Below are positions 16,624 through 25,749 of a stretch of DNA of 64,000 nt, one piece after another; within the stretch, counting starts at the first letter, position 1, and the number at the start of each line of letters is the position of its first letter. Made by a program: the position numbers and the translations under genes. The stretch is from the NCBI GenBank assembly GCA_964588695.1, contig CAZPQK010000008.1, positions 94,131 through 158,130 of the forward strand, in the 5' to 3' direction. The notes beneath the pieces are model-generated. The model had not been told where the DNA came from, did no database searches, and saw only the letters and a program-made list of their open reading frames with translations. This stretch comes from CAZPQK01 sp964588695. GTDB taxonomy: Bacteria > Krumholzibacteriota > Krumholzibacteriia > WVZY01 > JAKEHA01.

Positions 16624-18393
16624 CTACTGCGATGAGTTAAGCACGTTACGCAACGCGCTTCGCGAAGCATCGCTACCGATCTGACCCAGCGCTTGAATCG
16701 CGATACGCCGGACCGCCCGGTTGTGATCTTCCAGCGCAACGCGTTCAAGTATCTTCACCGACTCGTCGGTTTCGAACTCGGCAATCGCCCACACGATGTT
16801 TTTACGAAGATCGGTAGCAGTTTCGCGCTCCAACATGTCTCCATAGACCGGCAGATACTTATCGTCCTCAAGATCGAGCAGTCCATAGGTCACTGCGCGC
16901 CGGACTTCTTCGATAGGCGTGTCACGATAAACTCCCACCAGAACATCGCCCTCGATTCGGCCGTCGTCGACAGCCTCCACCAGAGCGTAGCTCGCCGTCT
17001 TGGCTAACTCGTGATCGACACCCAAAGCCAGCTCTTTGAGAAGTTCCACTGGCATACGGTCCTCGTCGATATCCAAGATCGAATAAAGCGATGCCTTACG
17101 GACGGCGTCGCTGTCGGTTCCCCGAATAATCTTAACCAGCGCGTCGGCAGCCCGGTCTTCCGGATGGGCTTCGGCCAGCGCGTACACCGCAGCGCGACGG
17201 ATTTCAACATCACGGGATTCAAGAGCAATCTTTTCCAGAAGTTCTATCGGCGCATCGTGTTCGCGGTCGGTCAGCGCCCACAATGCGGCGCGACGCACTT
17301 CCTCACTCTCCGAACTCTCCAGAATCTTCCCCAGTGCATCTGTGACTCGTTCTTCGTCGTGTTCGCTGAGGGCATAGGTCGCTTGCAAGGCAACATCCTG
17401 GCTCTTCGTGGTCAACGCCATGTCGACAAGAATATCGACCACCCTCGGGTCGTCAAACTCCGCCAACGCATGCACCATCCAATGCTCGGCATCTGCATTG
17501 GGCGGATTGTTCTTCACCATATCCACCAACGCGTCCAATACGCGAGGATCATGATCGAACTCGACCAGGGCATAGGCCGCATGGCGTCGAATATCGACAT
17601 TTCTTTCGTTCTTAAGCACTTCAACCAGCAACGGAATCGCGCGCTCGTCTTCGGTTTCTCCGATCGTATAAATTATCAGCCGCCGTTCGTGCTCTCGCTT
17701 CGCCGACCGATACACCGCAATGAGTTCATCCAACGCTACTTCTTCGCCGCTTTCCAGAAGCCCCATTATCGCTAGCAGGCGCAACTCTTCGTCGGAATCC
17801 CCATGCGCATGCCCGCGCTGCCCGCGCAGGGCGGACTTTACTTCGCGTTCGATGTCACGCTGCATCGCTCTGGTTTCTCGCTCAACATCGCGCGCGATTG
17901 CTTCGGCCGCGTGTTCCTCTGCATGAACCGACGGAGGATTTGGCGGCTGCGGTGCGTCGTGCCCGAACTGTCCCGGAACCTCGGGCGCGCTATGCGTCAT
18001 CAACAATGCGCGGTACTTGGGGTCTTTGGTTTTGCGGTAAAGCTTGGCCGCGAGGCTAATCGCTTCGCGCTCGGCTTCCTCGGACCAACCGCTATTTGGG
18101 TACTTCTTCTGAAACTCGCGCATACACTCAAACGCCTGCACCATGTCTTCGTTGCCGCGACTTAGCGAGTAGCAGTACCAATAAGCCGCGTCGTCGGTTC
18201 GTTTGTTCTTAGGGTAATCCTTAACAAACTTGCGAAACGCCGATGCCGCTGCTTTGTACTGCCGGTTGGCCATCAACTCGTACGCGTTTTCGTAGTCCTT
18301 GGCGGCGTCATTTTCTCCAGCGACTGCCGGAAGCGATATCGCCAAGAAAGAAAACACCAACGTCGGAATCAAAATCCGCTTAAACATTCCCAT
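16624..18393 (-). CDS. Exported TPR/HEAT-repeat protein in an ECF operon
   Basis: A 589-residue protein with a signal peptide (FKRILIPTLVFSFLAISLPA). Residues about 28-130 form TPR-like helices (YENAYELMANRQYKAAASAF, then a YPKNKRTDDAAYWYCYSLSR block) as in YbgF/BamD-type proteins. A Pro- and His-rich linker and a charged helix follow. Residues about 200-585 hold roughly a dozen HEAT units with a repeated theme such as VRRAALWALTDREHDAPIEL and EIRRAAVYALAEAHPEDRA. AGGAG lies just upstream of two alternative ATGs. It is the third gene after a sigma and anti-sigma gene (11-base gap), so it is probably a direct target or partner of that system, perhaps a periplasmic scaffold. Confidence 0.85.
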   Translation of the reverse strand: MGMFKRILIPTLVFSFLAISLPAVAGENDAAKDYENAYELMANRQYKAAASAFRKFVKDYPKNKRTDDAAYWYCYSLSRGNEDMVQAFECMREFQKKYPNSGWSEEAEREAISLAAKLYRKTKDPKYRALLMTHSAPEVPGQFGHDAPQPPNPPSVHAEEHAAEAIARDVERETRAMQRDIEREVKSALRGQRGHAHGDSDEELRLLAIMGLLESGEEVALDELIAVYRSAKREHERRLIIYTIGETEDERAIPLLVEVLKNERNVDIRRHAAYALVEFDHDPRVLDALVDMVKNNPPNADAEHWMVHALAEFDDPRVVDILVDMALTTKSQDVALQATYALSEHDEERVTDALGKILESSESEEVRRAALWALTDREHDAPIELLEKIALESRDVEIRRAAVYALAEAHPEDRAADALVKIIRGTDSDAVRKASLYSILDIDEDRMPVELLKELALGVDHELAKTASYALVEAVDDGRIEGDVLVGVYRDTPIEEVRRAVTYGLLDLEDDKYLPVYGDMLERETATDLRKNIVWAIAEFETDESVKILERVALEDHNRAVRRIAIQALGQIGSDASRSALRNVLNSSQ

Positions 18394-18404
18394 CGTCTCC
18401 TGTG

Positions 18405-19286
18405 TTACTCGCTGTCCAGGACATCGCTACTAGCACCCATCTGCTGCACTTCGATCCGAAAAAGCAGATCGTGCTCGCTGGCCTGGCTACGAATCATTTC
18501 CACACCGTCCACATCCGCCTCACCATCCAGGTTAGCGATCTGCGTCAGAATGATTTCCAATTCCTCAACCAGAAGTCTTAGGCGCGGGTTGTTTTGCTGT
18601 TGAGTAGACAACAGGTAACGCAACTCGCGCGCTTGTTGGACTAGCTCGCGCGAATGACGTTGGGCTACCCCCATCGTAGCCACGTCATCCGGCGAGCTAT
18701 TTACCAAGGTCATTAAAATCATTTGCGACTGTGCCAGGTACGACGCAGTCTGAACCGCCGCTGAAGTACCAGACAAACCCGGGCTAGCCGTCTTCGTCCG
18801 CGCATCATTGCTGGCCCGGTCCACTCGCCCAAGAAGACCGGCGGCACTATCCGCAGGTCCCGTCGAGTTCGCGAAGGTCGGCGGCTCTCGCAAGTCCCGG
18901 TCTCCGCCGATGCCGATAGCACCCGACATCATCATCCGACTCCCCACCGCACCGATGATTACGAGTGACGCCGCCACCGCAATCCGCGCCACCCATCGCT
19001 TGCGCGACACGTTGCGCAGCGGTAGCGCTTTAACATTGTCGTTGCGCCAGGCCTTCTCGGATTCCATCCGATCGTTGAGGCGATCCCAGTAGCCGTCCCA
19101 GAATTCCGCTCCCGGGTCGGGCGAGCGGCGTTCGGCGATCATGCTAAGTGTGCGATCGAGTTCCAGGCGGCGCGACCGGCAGGAGTCGCACGACTCCAGA
19201 TGATCGGCGAGCTCGCGCTGCTCTTCTGCAGCCAGCTCGTTGTAATAAGCGAGCATGACAAATTCTTCCATCTTGTCGCAGCTCAT
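18405..19286 (-). CDS. Membrane anti-sigma factor with zinc finger (second module)
   Basis: A 293-residue protein with an N-terminal HxxxCxxC motif (HLESCDSC, residues about 29-36), a basic stretch, one membrane helix (VARIAVAASLVIIGAVGSRM, about 97-117) and a long periplasmic region. The periplasmic part has a Ser/Ala/Gly-rich linker and then a helical domain (SYLAQSQMILMTLVNSS, ELVQQARELRYLLSTQQQN, RLRLLVEELEIILTQIANLD) that may sense a signal or bind the neighbouring HEAT protein. The start overlaps the sigma gene by four bases (ATGA), so the two are translationally coupled. Confidence 0.88.
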   Translation of the reverse strand: MSCDKMEEFVMLAYYNELAAEEQRELADHLESCDSCRSRRLELDRTLSMIAERRSPDPGAEFWDGYWDRLNDRMESEKAWRNDNVKALPLRNVSRKRWVARIAVAASLVIIGAVGSRMMMSGAIGIGGDRDLREPPTFANSTGPADSAAGLLGRVDRASNDARTKTASPGLSGTSAAVQTASYLAQSQMILMTLVNSSPDDVATMGVAQRHSRELVQQARELRYLLSTQQQNNPRLRLLVEELEIILTQIANLDGEADVDGVEMIRSQASEHDLLFRIEVQQMGASSDVLDSE

Positions 19287-19876
19287 GCCGTGTCCTCCAG
19301 ACCGAGGTCGTCGCGAAACGCGGACAGCATTTCGCGTAGCTTGCGGGTGGAACGAAATAAAGCGCTCTTTACCGTTCCCTCCGCGATCGTCAGTGTCTTT
19401 GCGATGTCTTGCAGTTTCATATCCTCGTAGTGGCGCAAAATGAAGACCGCACGTTCCTGGGCCGACAACTGGTCAAGGGCGGCACGCACCCGGTCGTCGA
19501 TATCGGCCGACCCCGCGCGCTGTTCGGGGTTAACTTCGTGTCCGCTGGCCGCGATATCAAGGCCGGCGTAATCTCCGCTTTCATCGGTATGACCGGCCAG
19601 GCCTACCGTGGGCTTGCGCTTGCGACGGGCGTCGATCGCGGTGTTCACCGCGATGCGCCGAACCCATGCGCCCAGCGACCCGGAAGCGTCAAATCTGTCG
19701 ATGGCCCGGTAGACCTTCATAAACACGTCCTGCGAAACGTCTTCGGCGTCGGCCTGGTTACCGCACATGTCATACGCAAGGTAGTACACCATCTGTTTGT
19801 GGCGTTCCACCAACTCGCGAAAGGCGAACTGGTCGCCCGCGCGGATCCTCTGTACCAACTTGCCGTCTTCCGTCAT
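19283..19876 (-). CDS. ECF sigma-70 factor (second module)
   Basis: A 197-residue ECF sigma factor, RpoE/SigW-like. Region 2: AFRELVERHKQMVYYLAYDM then DAEDVSQDVFMKVYRAI. Region 4: LDQLSAQERAVFILRHYEDM then KLQDIAKTLTIAEGTVKSAL. A linker of about 35 residues separates them. Divergent from the M14 peptidase gene across a 175-base promoter region. Together with the following anti-sigma and HEAT genes it forms a compact signalling operon, distinct from the first module on the other side of thiC. Confidence 0.93.
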   Translation of the reverse strand: MTEDGKLVQRIRAGDQFAFRELVERHKQMVYYLAYDMCGNQADAEDVSQDVFMKVYRAIDRFDASGSLGAWVRRIAVNTAIDARRKRKPTVGLAGHTDESGDYAGLDIAASGHEVNPEQRAGSADIDDRVRAALDQLSAQERAVFILRHYEDMKLQDIAKTLTIAEGTVKSALFRSTRKLREMLSAFRDDLGLEDTA

Positions 19877-19897
19877 CCGTTTGCACCCTCGGTTAGT

Positions 19898-19925
19898 GAA
19901 ACGATCATATCCGTAAAAGGTTTAC
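19898..19925 (-). promoter_or_regulatory. Possible ECF-type promoter of the second sigma operon
   Basis: On the minus strand: GTAAAC (19925-19920), 16 bases, CGTTTC (19903-19898), about 20 bases before the ATG. It resembles the element before the first sigma gene (TGTAAC...CGTTAG), suggesting autoregulation. Weak evidence. Confidence 0.3.
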
Positions 19926-19968
19926 GTGGATAAGGTTGGTTTTTGGTGGCCATTATGCGGCGCTAAGT

Positions 19969-19997
19969 TTGACATCGGCACCCAAGACCACTATCCT
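19969..19997 (+). promoter_or_regulatory. Sigma-70 promoter of the M14 peptidase gene
   Basis: TTGACA (19969-19974), 17-base spacer, TATCCT (19992-19997). The -35 is a perfect match and the spacing is ideal. It leaves a leader of about 50 bases ending in GAGGAG before ATG 20052. Confidence 0.7.
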
Positions 19998-20051
19998 GAG
20001 CGATTACAATGAGTTAGACCACATCTGACCAGTCCTCGCCGAGGAGTCCCC

Positions 20052-22865
20052 ATGATTCGAAGCTTTTTCGTCGCCGCCGCTATCGCGGGCCTGATGTCCG
20101 GTCCCGCCTGGTCACAACCTGCTCATCCCGTCTACCAGAACCTGGGGCTCGGCGGATACGACCTGCCGTTTCTGGACGGTGGCACCTACCGCGGCGACGT
20201 GCAGTCTCCCGGCGAATTTCTGGGGTACGCCGTTGGCGCCCGGCCAGCCAGCCACGACGAGATCATTCGCTATTGCCGCTACCTCGCCGCCAATAACGAC
20301 AATGTCACGCTTACCACCTACGCGCACACTTACGAGGGCCGCGAGCTTATCTACATGGTTGTGTCATCGCCCGAAAACATGGCGCAGCTCGACGAACTAC
20401 GATCGGATCTGGCAAAACTGGCCGACCCTCGGAAGCTTTCCAACGATAGCGAAGCCGACGACATCATTGCTCGCGCACCGGCTGTTGCGTGGATGGCATA
20501 CGGTATTCATGGCGACGAGTTGTCCAGTTGCGACGCGGCCATTCAGCTGGCGTACCAGTTGGTTGCGGGGACCGACGAAATGACTCAACGGATTATGAAC
20601 AATACGATCGTGTGTATCGACCCGCTGCAAAACGCCGATGGTCGGACGCGATGGCTGGGGCAGTTGCAAAACTTCAACGGCGCAATGCCCGATCGCGACA
20701 CCCAAAGCATGGCCCACAGCGGCCTGTGGCCATGGGGACGAACCAATCACTACTTTTTCGACCTCAATCGCGATTGGTTTGCAACCGTTCATCCGGAAAC
20801 TCGCGGCAAGACGCAGGCGATCCTGGAGTGGATGCCGCACTATCTTTTGGACTGTCACGAAATGGGCGCTACCAACACCTACCTGTTTTCGCCGCCGCGT
20901 GAACCGTTCAACCCGTATATGGTTGACTACATCCACAAGTGGTGGCGCAAGTGCGCGGAAGATCAGGGCGCAATGTTTGACCGCTATGGATGGGCCTACT
21001 ACACACGCGAATGGAACGAGGAGTTCTTCCCCGGCTACGGAAGCAGTTGGGCGATTTACCTGGGCGCGGTCGGCATGCTGTTTGAGCAGGCTGGCGTCGA
21101 CGGAACTCAAGTAATGCGCCCGGAAGGCACGGTTATGACCTACCGCGAAACGGTGCATCATCAGTTCACCGGTTCGTGGGCAAATCTGTGGACCGTTGCA
21201 AACGGACGCGAAGAGTTGCTACGCGATTTCTATCGCATCAAGCGAGACAACATCCGCGCGCGTGGCGGGGCTTTTGTTTTCGTGCCCGACGGCAACCAGA
21301 CTCGATTAAACCGACTCGCCGCTAAACTGTCGCATCAAACCATCGAGTTGGAGGTCACCGAGCGCGACATGACGCTTTCGCGCGCGCTGTCCACACGCGG
21401 CGGACAAGCACGAAACGTGCGCGTTCCGGCGGGCGCCGTAATTGTGCGCACCAACCAGCCCCTAAAACAGCTCATTCAGGCGATTCTTACCTTCGACATT
21501 CCGATCGAATCCAAGTTCCTGAAAACCGAGCGCAAAGAAGTTCTTAAAAACCAGGCAAGCAGGCTGTACGACACGACCGGTTGGTCATTGTCACACGCGT
21601 ACGATGTCGACGGCTACTTCGTGGATCGGCTCCCCGGCGTGCGCACGCGCGCGTACCAGCCGTCGCCGCTCGACGAAACACCGCCGGTTAACGCGGTTAC
21701 CGAATCGAGCGTCGGGTATGCGTTCGACTTGAGCGATGATCGCGCGTATCCACTTTTGGCGGAGCTTTTATCCAGCGGTTTCAAGCTTCGCAGCGCACGC
21801 AACCCCTTCGAGGTCGGCGGTACCGTGTTTCCCCGCGGCAGCATTCAGTTGCGGGTAAGCGATAACCCCGGGTTAAGCCGGAACGCTATTGCGGGGATCG
21901 CTGGCAAACACGGTGTTAACCTGCACGCAATTCCAACAACGTTGGGCGATCGCCACGCCGACTTGGGTGGCGCCGAGTTCGCGCTGCTAGAAGCGCCCAA
22001 AGTTGCCGTGCTGGCCGGCCCCATGGTCAGCGGCTACAGCGCGGGTGCGGTATGGCACATGTTGGATCAGCGTTTAAGAATGCGCGCCTCTCTACTGGAC
22101 CTCTCTAGCGTTGCGTCTCGCGACCTGCGCAAGTACAACGTTATCGTGATGCCCAATAGCTGGGGTGGTGCGAACGACTACAAGAACCGTTTAGGCAAGC
22201 GCGGCACCAACAATCTTCGCGAATGGGTCAACTCCGGAGGAACACTAATTACCTTAGCGGCCGCGTCGGTGTTCGCTGCGGACACTTCCACCGGACTCGC
22301 TTCAACGCGGCTTAAACGCCAGGTATTGAACGACCTCGACAGCTACGACGCATTTCTCGACATGCTTACCGAGGCTGAAGACGCGACCGTGGACAGCCTC
22401 GCACTATGGCAAGGCCAACCATTTGATCACTTGATCGAAGATCGCGACAAAGCTTCATTGGATCTGGTAAAGGCACGCGACGACATGGCCCGACGGCTAT
22501 TTCCTCGCGGCGCAATTCTTAATGTAGAATTGGACGCCGACCACTGGCTGGCCTACGGGTGTGGCTCGTCAACACCGGTGTTGTTTAGCGGCCGCTACGC
22601 CTTCATGGCCAGGCGCGGCACCCAGGTGGCGGGCCGGCTAGCGCCGCGGAACAACTTGCGGCTCGCCGGCCTGATGTGGCCCGAAGCGCAAGAGCGCTGG
22701 GAGCACTCGGCGTACCTCGCGCGCGAGGCTCATGGCGACGGACAGATAATTCTTTTCGCTAGCGAACCCAACTTCCGGGGTTATTTTCTGGGTGGAGAAA
22801 GAATGCTCATGAACGCGGTACTTCTGGGACCAGGCTTTGGCGCCGACCAACCGGTGCCATGGTAA
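20052..22865 (+). CDS. Secreted M14-family zinc carboxypeptidase-like protein
   Basis: A 937-residue exported protein (signal MIRSFFVAAAIAGLMSGPAW, cut after SQ). The peptidase domain (about 60-350) has the metal site HxxE in YGIHGDELSS (H153, E156) and a third ligand candidate H269 in LLDCHEMGATN; the catalytic Glu is probably in FEQAG (about residue 345). The rest, to residue 937, contains a Rossmann-like or glutamine-amidotransferase-like region (VAVLAGPMVSGYSAGAVWHM, NVIVMPNSWGGANDYKNRLG, and a LREWVNSGGTLITLAA segment). This two-part layout occurs in several exported M14 proteins of unknown substrate. The gene has its own promoter and a GAGGAG site. Confidence 0.85.
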   Translation: MIRSFFVAAAIAGLMSGPAWSQPAHPVYQNLGLGGYDLPFLDGGTYRGDVQSPGEFLGYAVGARPASHDEIIRYCRYLAANNDNVTLTTYAHTYEGRELIYMVVSSPENMAQLDELRSDLAKLADPRKLSNDSEADDIIARAPAVAWMAYGIHGDELSSCDAAIQLAYQLVAGTDEMTQRIMNNTIVCIDPLQNADGRTRWLGQLQNFNGAMPDRDTQSMAHSGLWPWGRTNHYFFDLNRDWFATVHPETRGKTQAILEWMPHYLLDCHEMGATNTYLFSPPREPFNPYMVDYIHKWWRKCAEDQGAMFDRYGWAYYTREWNEEFFPGYGSSWAIYLGAVGMLFEQAGVDGTQVMRPEGTVMTYRETVHHQFTGSWANLWTVANGREELLRDFYRIKRDNIRARGGAFVFVPDGNQTRLNRLAAKLSHQTIELEVTERDMTLSRALSTRGGQARNVRVPAGAVIVRTNQPLKQLIQAILTFDIPIESKFLKTERKEVLKNQASRLYDTTGWSLSHAYDVDGYFVDRLPGVRTRAYQPSPLDETPPVNAVTESSVGYAFDLSDDRAYPLLAELLSSGFKLRSARNPFEVGGTVFPRGSIQLRVSDNPGLSRNAIAGIAGKHGVNLHAIPTTLGDRHADLGGAEFALLEAPKVAVLAGPMVSGYSAGAVWHMLDQRLRMRASLLDLSSVASRDLRKYNVIVMPNSWGGANDYKNRLGKRGTNNLREWVNSGGTLITLAAASVFAADTSTGLASTRLKRQVLNDLDSYDAFLDMLTEAEDATVDSLALWQGQPFDHLIEDRDKASLDLVKARDDMARRLFPRGAILNVELDADHWLAYGCGSSTPVLFSGRYAFMARRGTQVAGRLAPRNNLRLAGLMWPEAQERWEHSAYLAREAHGDGQIILFASEPNFRGYFLGGERMLMNAVLLGPGFGADQPVPW

Positions 22866-22903
22866 ACAACTGGCGTTAGTGCAGTTGCATCGGCGGTAAC
22901 CGG

Positions 22904-22932
22904 TTGCCGGACATGGGCTTTTAATGTATCCT
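22904..22932 (+). promoter_or_regulatory. Sigma-70-like promoter of the LVIVD genes
   Basis: TTGCCG (22904-22909), 17-base spacer, TATCCT (22927-22932), upstream of ATG 23010. It carries the same TATCCT -10 as the M14 gene. Confidence 0.5.
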
Positions 22933-23009
22933 TGATTGTGGTTTGTGACTTTCTTGCCCCGCCCCAGCTAAACCAGGGCTAACGCTCAAAACAGCAAAGG
23001 ACCCGTTTC

Positions 23010-24371
23010 ATGCGCCGCTCACGTTTCGTCTCTGCCCTATTCGTTATAACACTCGCACTTAGTCTGGGGCAGCCGGCTGGCGCAGCCCCCGGTGACATCA
23101 CTTTGGTTGGGCAGCTGGTATTGCCGACCACAAACATTTGCGATGTGTGGGGTTACGAAGCCGACGGCAGCCAGTACGCCATTGTCGGCGATTGGACAGC
23201 GGGTGTTTATATTATCGATGTGACCACTCCCGCGGCGCCACAACTCATCGAAACCGTCACCGGCGTATACGGGTTCGATGTGAAAGTCTACGATCATTAT
23301 ATATATAGTTGCGGAGGTGGCTCTACGTTCCGCGAAACCAATGTGATCGACATTGTTGACCCGTACAATGCCGTGGTGGGGTCGAACCCGTTCACCGACT
23401 ATCACAACCTGACTACGATCCCGGAAGGTTTTCTATTTGGCGAATACCCGGGCCTGAAAGCTTACGACTTATCTAACCCCACTAACCCGGCGCTGGTGTG
23501 GAACGAAACGTCGACCAGCGACGGTCACGATTGTTCGGTGGTGGGCGACCGGCTGTACGACTTCCGCGGCTACGGCGAAACCAACATCTGGGATATCTCG
23601 CCTCTGCTTAACAGCACGGGAAACCCGACGCTACTGGGAACGATTCCAGTCGGCACCTCTGGAATTGACTACAACCACAGCGGCTACCCCAGCGAAGACG
23701 GCAACTACCTGTTCATCTGCGACGAACTGGCCGATCCGGGTCAGGCCGATATTACGGTGTGGGACATCTCGAACCCGGCAGCGGCAGTCCAGGTTGGCGG
23801 TTTTATGGACAATACCAACGCCGTGCACAACATGTACATTATCGGCAACACCGCCTACGTCTCGTTTTACACCGCCGGCTTTCGCACTTTTGATGTCAGC
23901 GACCCGACCACTCCGGTGCTAAAGGACACTTACGACACCAGTACCGCCACCTACATTTTCGATGGCAACTTTGGTGTTTATCCGTTCGCGTCGACAGGAC
24001 TGGTCTATTGTTCGGATTGGGACAACGGATTGTTTGTTTTTTCGGTCGAAGAGATTCCGGTGGCGACTTCTACGGATGGCGCGACACCCAAAGTTGCTGC
24101 AACGCTGGCACAGAACTATCCGAATCCGTTCAACCCCACAACGACTATCGAGTTTAACTTGCCGCAGGCACACAACGTCGAACTCGCCATCTACGACCCT
24201 GCGGGTAAGCGGGTGCGTACACTGGTAAACGAATTCACAGCAGCGGGCAACCACACGGCGACCTGGAACGGCTTCGACAACAACGGTAGCCGCGTCGCGT
24301 CGGGTGTTTACTTTTACCGCCTGACCGCTGGCAAGACCACTATCTCCAAGCAAATGGTGATGCTGAAGTAG
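23010..24371 (+). CDS. Secreted LVIVD-repeat protein with C-terminal sorting-type domain (copy 1)
   Basis: A 453-residue exported protein (signal ends GQPAGAA). Residues about 25-350 form a beta-propeller of LVIVD-type blades, for example YAIVGDWTAGVYIIDVTTP, VIDIVDPYNAVVG, DITVWDISNPAAAVQVGGF and AYVSFYTAGFRTFDVSDP. Residues about 368-453 are the YPNPFNPTTTIEFNLPQ ... IYDPAGKRVRTL ... GVYFYRLTAGKTTISKQ ... ML domain known as FlgD-like or type IX secretion (type A) sorting domain. It should be exported and possibly surface-attached through that tail. The next gene is a diverged tandem copy. Role unknown. Confidence 0.85.
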   Translation: MRRSRFVSALFVITLALSLGQPAGAAPGDITLVGQLVLPTTNICDVWGYEADGSQYAIVGDWTAGVYIIDVTTPAAPQLIETVTGVYGFDVKVYDHYIYSCGGGSTFRETNVIDIVDPYNAVVGSNPFTDYHNLTTIPEGFLFGEYPGLKAYDLSNPTNPALVWNETSTSDGHDCSVVGDRLYDFRGYGETNIWDISPLLNSTGNPTLLGTIPVGTSGIDYNHSGYPSEDGNYLFICDELADPGQADITVWDISNPAAAVQVGGFMDNTNAVHNMYIIGNTAYVSFYTAGFRTFDVSDPTTPVLKDTYDTSTATYIFDGNFGVYPFASTGLVYCSDWDNGLFVFSVEEIPVATSTDGATPKVAATLAQNYPNPFNPTTTIEFNLPQAHNVELAIYDPAGKRVRTLVNEFTAAGNHTATWNGFDNNGSRVASGVYFYRLTAGKTTISKQMVMLK

Positions 24372-24405
24372 CCGAGCATTTTTTCGCCGACACGACGGAA
24401 GAACT

Positions 24406-25749
24406 ATGCGTAAGATTTGCTTAGCGGTTGCGCTGTTGGCCGCTTTGGTTGGACTACGAGTTTCGCACGCTACCGCGGCGCCCGGTGACATTACGCTGTT
24501 GGGAAAGTTCACTATTCCCAACAGCGTTTTCGTTTCGGATGTTTGGGGTTATGTTGATCCCAACACGCTAAAAGAATACGCCGTTGTCGGCGACTGGTTT
24601 GCCGATCGCGTCTACATTATCGATGCGACGGATCCACAAAACATGATTCTAACCGCCACCGTCAGTAATGTCCCCGGGTTCGACGTTAAAGTGTGGAGCC
24701 ACTACGTCTACACCTGTGATGGCGACGCTGGCGGCATCGACAGTCGCGTCATCGACATCAGCGACCCGCGCAATCCTGTCTTGGGCACAATCGCCTTCCC
24801 TTCCGCACACAACATTGCGGTGTCTCCGGGTGGGCTATTGGCCGCCGAATTCCCGGGTGTTCGTTTGTACGACCTAAACCCAAACCCGCTGGTGCCGACG
24901 GAACTGTGGAACGATGCGGGCGAAGGCCACGACGCCACGATTGTCGGCGATCGGCTCTACGACTTCCGCGGTTTTCTCGGCACCCACGTATGGGACATCT
25001 CGACTCCGTCGAGTCCGAGCCTCCTGGAGTTGATTACCGACGCCAGCGTTGTGTACCACCACAGCGGAGATATTACCGGCGATGGACAGTACTTGTGGGT
25101 CAACGACGAGTTGGCCAGCGACCCCACTCCGGATGTCACCATCTGGGACATGAACGTCAGCCCTCCGGTTAAGGTCCGTTCGCTCAGCGATCCGTCGGCG
25201 ACCATTCATAACGCTTATATCATCGACGATTTTGCGTTCGTCGCGCACTACAGCTCCGGCTTTAAAGTTGTCGACATGTCCAACCCGCCAGCCGCGTCGG
25301 TACTGGACGAGTTCGACACCAACGCGTTAACCGGAGAGGGTTTTGAAGGCGCTTTCGGCGTGTACCCGTACGCGCCGGGCGGCAAGATTTATGTGTCGGA
25401 TATCGACAACGGCCTGCACGTGTTCGCGGTGGAAGGCTTCACGTATACACCGTCCGCGGTGGCTCCCGCGGCGAAGGCAACACTTGACCAGAACGTCCCC
25501 AACCCGTTTAACCCCAGCACTACGATTACCTATCAAATCGACCGCCCCGGAACGATCCGGCTGGATATTTACGATGCTCGCGGGCGTCATATCCTTACCC
25601 TAGCAGAAGGCGTTGCCTCCGCTGGCGTTCAGTCGGTATCCTGGAACGGCACCGACCGGAACGGCCGGACGGTTGCGTCCGGCGTGTATTTTTATCAGCT
25701 ACGCACTGCCGAAACCACCCTGACTAAACGAATGGTGCTTCTCAAATAA
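24406..25749 (+). CDS. Secreted LVIVD-repeat protein with C-terminal sorting-type domain (copy 2)
   Basis: A 447-residue paralogue of the preceding protein with the same plan: signal peptide, LVIVD propeller (YAVVGDWFADRVYIIDATDP, SRVIDISDPRNPVLGTIAFP, PDVTIWDMNVSPPVKVRSL, GFKVVDMSNPPAASVLDEFD) and C-terminal QNVPNPFNPSTTITYQI ... YDARGRHILTL ... GVYFYQLRTAETTLTKRMVL. The spacing of 34 bases without a terminator makes co-transcription likely. Its stop codon overlaps the start of the ABC transporter ATPase (TAATG), so transporter expression may be coupled to it. Confidence 0.85.
   Translation: MRKICLAVALLAALVGLRVSHATAAPGDITLLGKFTIPNSVFVSDVWGYVDPNTLKEYAVVGDWFADRVYIIDATDPQNMILTATVSNVPGFDVKVWSHYVYTCDGDAGGIDSRVIDISDPRNPVLGTIAFPSAHNIAVSPGGLLAAEFPGVRLYDLNPNPLVPTELWNDAGEGHDATIVGDRLYDFRGFLGTHVWDISTPSSPSLLELITDASVVYHHSGDITGDGQYLWVNDELASDPTPDVTIWDMNVSPPVKVRSLSDPSATIHNAYIIDDFAFVAHYSSGFKVVDMSNPPAASVLDEFDTNALTGEGFEGAFGVYPYAPGGKIYVSDIDNGLHVFAVEGFTYTPSAVAPAAKATLDQNVPNPFNPSTTITYQIDRPGTIRLDIYDARGRHILTLAEGVASAGVQSVSWNGTDRNGRTVASGVYFYQLRTAETTLTKRMVLLK

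Noticed and set aside
17011..17775. A 254-codon frame opposite the HEAT-repeat gene
   Set aside because: Shadow of a repeat-rich gene; translation has no domain features.
20397..21161. A 254-codon minus-strand frame inside the M14 peptidase gene
   Set aside because: Overlaps the catalytic domain of a clear M14 protein and shows no motif.
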